DNA of 64,000 nt from an uncultured Ruminococcus sp. (GTDB lineage Bacteria > Bacillota > Clostridia > Oscillospirales > Ruminococcaceae): positions 1 to 64,000 of the forward strand of contig CAJTWE010000002.1 of NCBI GenBank assembly GCA_910579955.1. Reading direction: 5' to 3'. Under the pieces are notes generated by a model. The model searched no databases. It saw only the letters and a program-made list of their open reading frames with translations, and was not told the origin of the DNA. Both the position numbers and the translations under genes were made by a program. Shown here in pieces: positions 63,676-64,000 of this stretch (position 1 is its first letter; each line of letters begins with the position of its first letter).

Positions 63676-64000
63676 AGTTACACTTAACGGTAAAACGTAT
63701 GAAGTTGAAGTAGAAGCAGGAAAGGCAATTTTACTTGATGAGTACGAGGCATTAGCTCCTGCTCCGTCAGCACCAGCTGCTCCTGCAAATGCTCCGGTTG
63801 CTCCAGCAGCAACGCCTGCACCTGCACCAGCTGTATCATTAGCAGCAGGTGAAACGGTAGAATCACCTATGCCTGGAAACATTCTAAGCGTCAATGTAAA
63901 TCAGGGAGATAAAGTTAAAGAAGGTCAAGTATTGGCAATTCTGGAAGCTATGAAAATGGAAAATGAAATTCCAGCACCAAAGGATGGTACTATTGTACAG
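63665..64000 (+). CDS. Biotin carboxyl carrier subunit of the decarboxylase (3' partial)
   Basis: The frame starts at ATG 63665 behind AAGGAGG and is open to the window end (112 codons). It has a short N-terminal part, an Ala/Pro-rich swinging linker (about residues 29-56) and a biotinyl domain with the attachment motif EAMKMEN, where the Lys carries biotin. It shuttles CO2 between the alpha and beta subunits. Perhaps 10-15 residues are missing; the beta subunit is expected just beyond. Confidence 0.92.
   Translation, partial: MKYKVTLNGKTYEVEVEAGKAILLDEYEALAPAPSAPAAPANAPVAPAATPAPAPAVSLAAGETVESPMPGNILSVNVNQGDKVKEGQVLAILEAMKMENEIPAPKDGTIVQ

Overview
The window is AT-rich chromosomal DNA of an anaerobic, fibre-degrading Firmicute, most likely a Ruminococcus or a close relative in the Oscillospiraceae (inference). 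Three secreted enzymes end in dockerin modules (a GH26 mannanase, a CE3-type acetylxylan esterase and a GH5 endoglucanase), so the host builds a cellulosome. AddAB instead of RecBCD, a tRNA-Tyr T-box, GGAGG ribosome sites, sigma-A promoters with 17-bp spacers and a sodium-pump decarboxylase cluster fit the same group. No rRNA, tRNA, insertion sequence, prophage or CRISPR array was seen.

Layout. 1-1904: end of a lipid-linked GT2 glycosyltransferase and a WG-repeat membrane protein. 1964-9707: a purine operon, purE-purC-purF-purM-purN-purO-AICAR formyltransferase-purD. The last two steps of IMP synthesis are carried by separate proteins instead of bifunctional PurH, and the PurF has lost its glutaminase site. 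9789-22928: a lipoprotein, uvrC, rsmD-coaD-coiled-coil protein, an Lrp regulator, addB-addA and rsmA. 23007-27395: pyrimidine operon pyrC-pyrF-pyrK-pyrD plus ruvX. 27421-29562: a 57-residue membrane-associated protein, trmL, a lipoprotein and a self-cleaving XRE-S24 repressor with a clear operator.

29710-36564 holds the GH26 and CE3 cellulosomal genes, separated by an AraC regulator, an amidohydrolase and a phenylacetate-CoA ligase-like enzyme. 36753-42715: galE, an asparagine-synthetase homologue lacking the start of its glutaminase domain, mntP, a possible small RNA, and a MATE exporter divergent from an AraC regulator. 42816-53946: uvrB-uvrA, a thioesterase, a CmpB-type membrane protein, a second MATE exporter, adenine deaminase, and tyrS behind a T-box. 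54010-58631: a small HMA protein, the GH5 endoglucanase gene broken by one in-frame TGA, radC, an RluA-type pseudouridine synthase and a Cu/Zn-SOD-like protein. 58731-64000: trkA-trkH potassium uptake and the start of an oxaloacetate-decarboxylase-type operon cut by the window end.

The points most worth a second look are: two independent Ntn-type amidotransferase families (PurF and AsnB) that both lack the catalytic cysteine, suggesting direct use of free ammonia; the PurO/formyltransferase replacement of PurH; the TGA-interrupted GH5 gene; an orphan promoter-terminator pair that may encode a small RNA; and terminator-like hairpins that abut the ribosome sites of addB and mntP.
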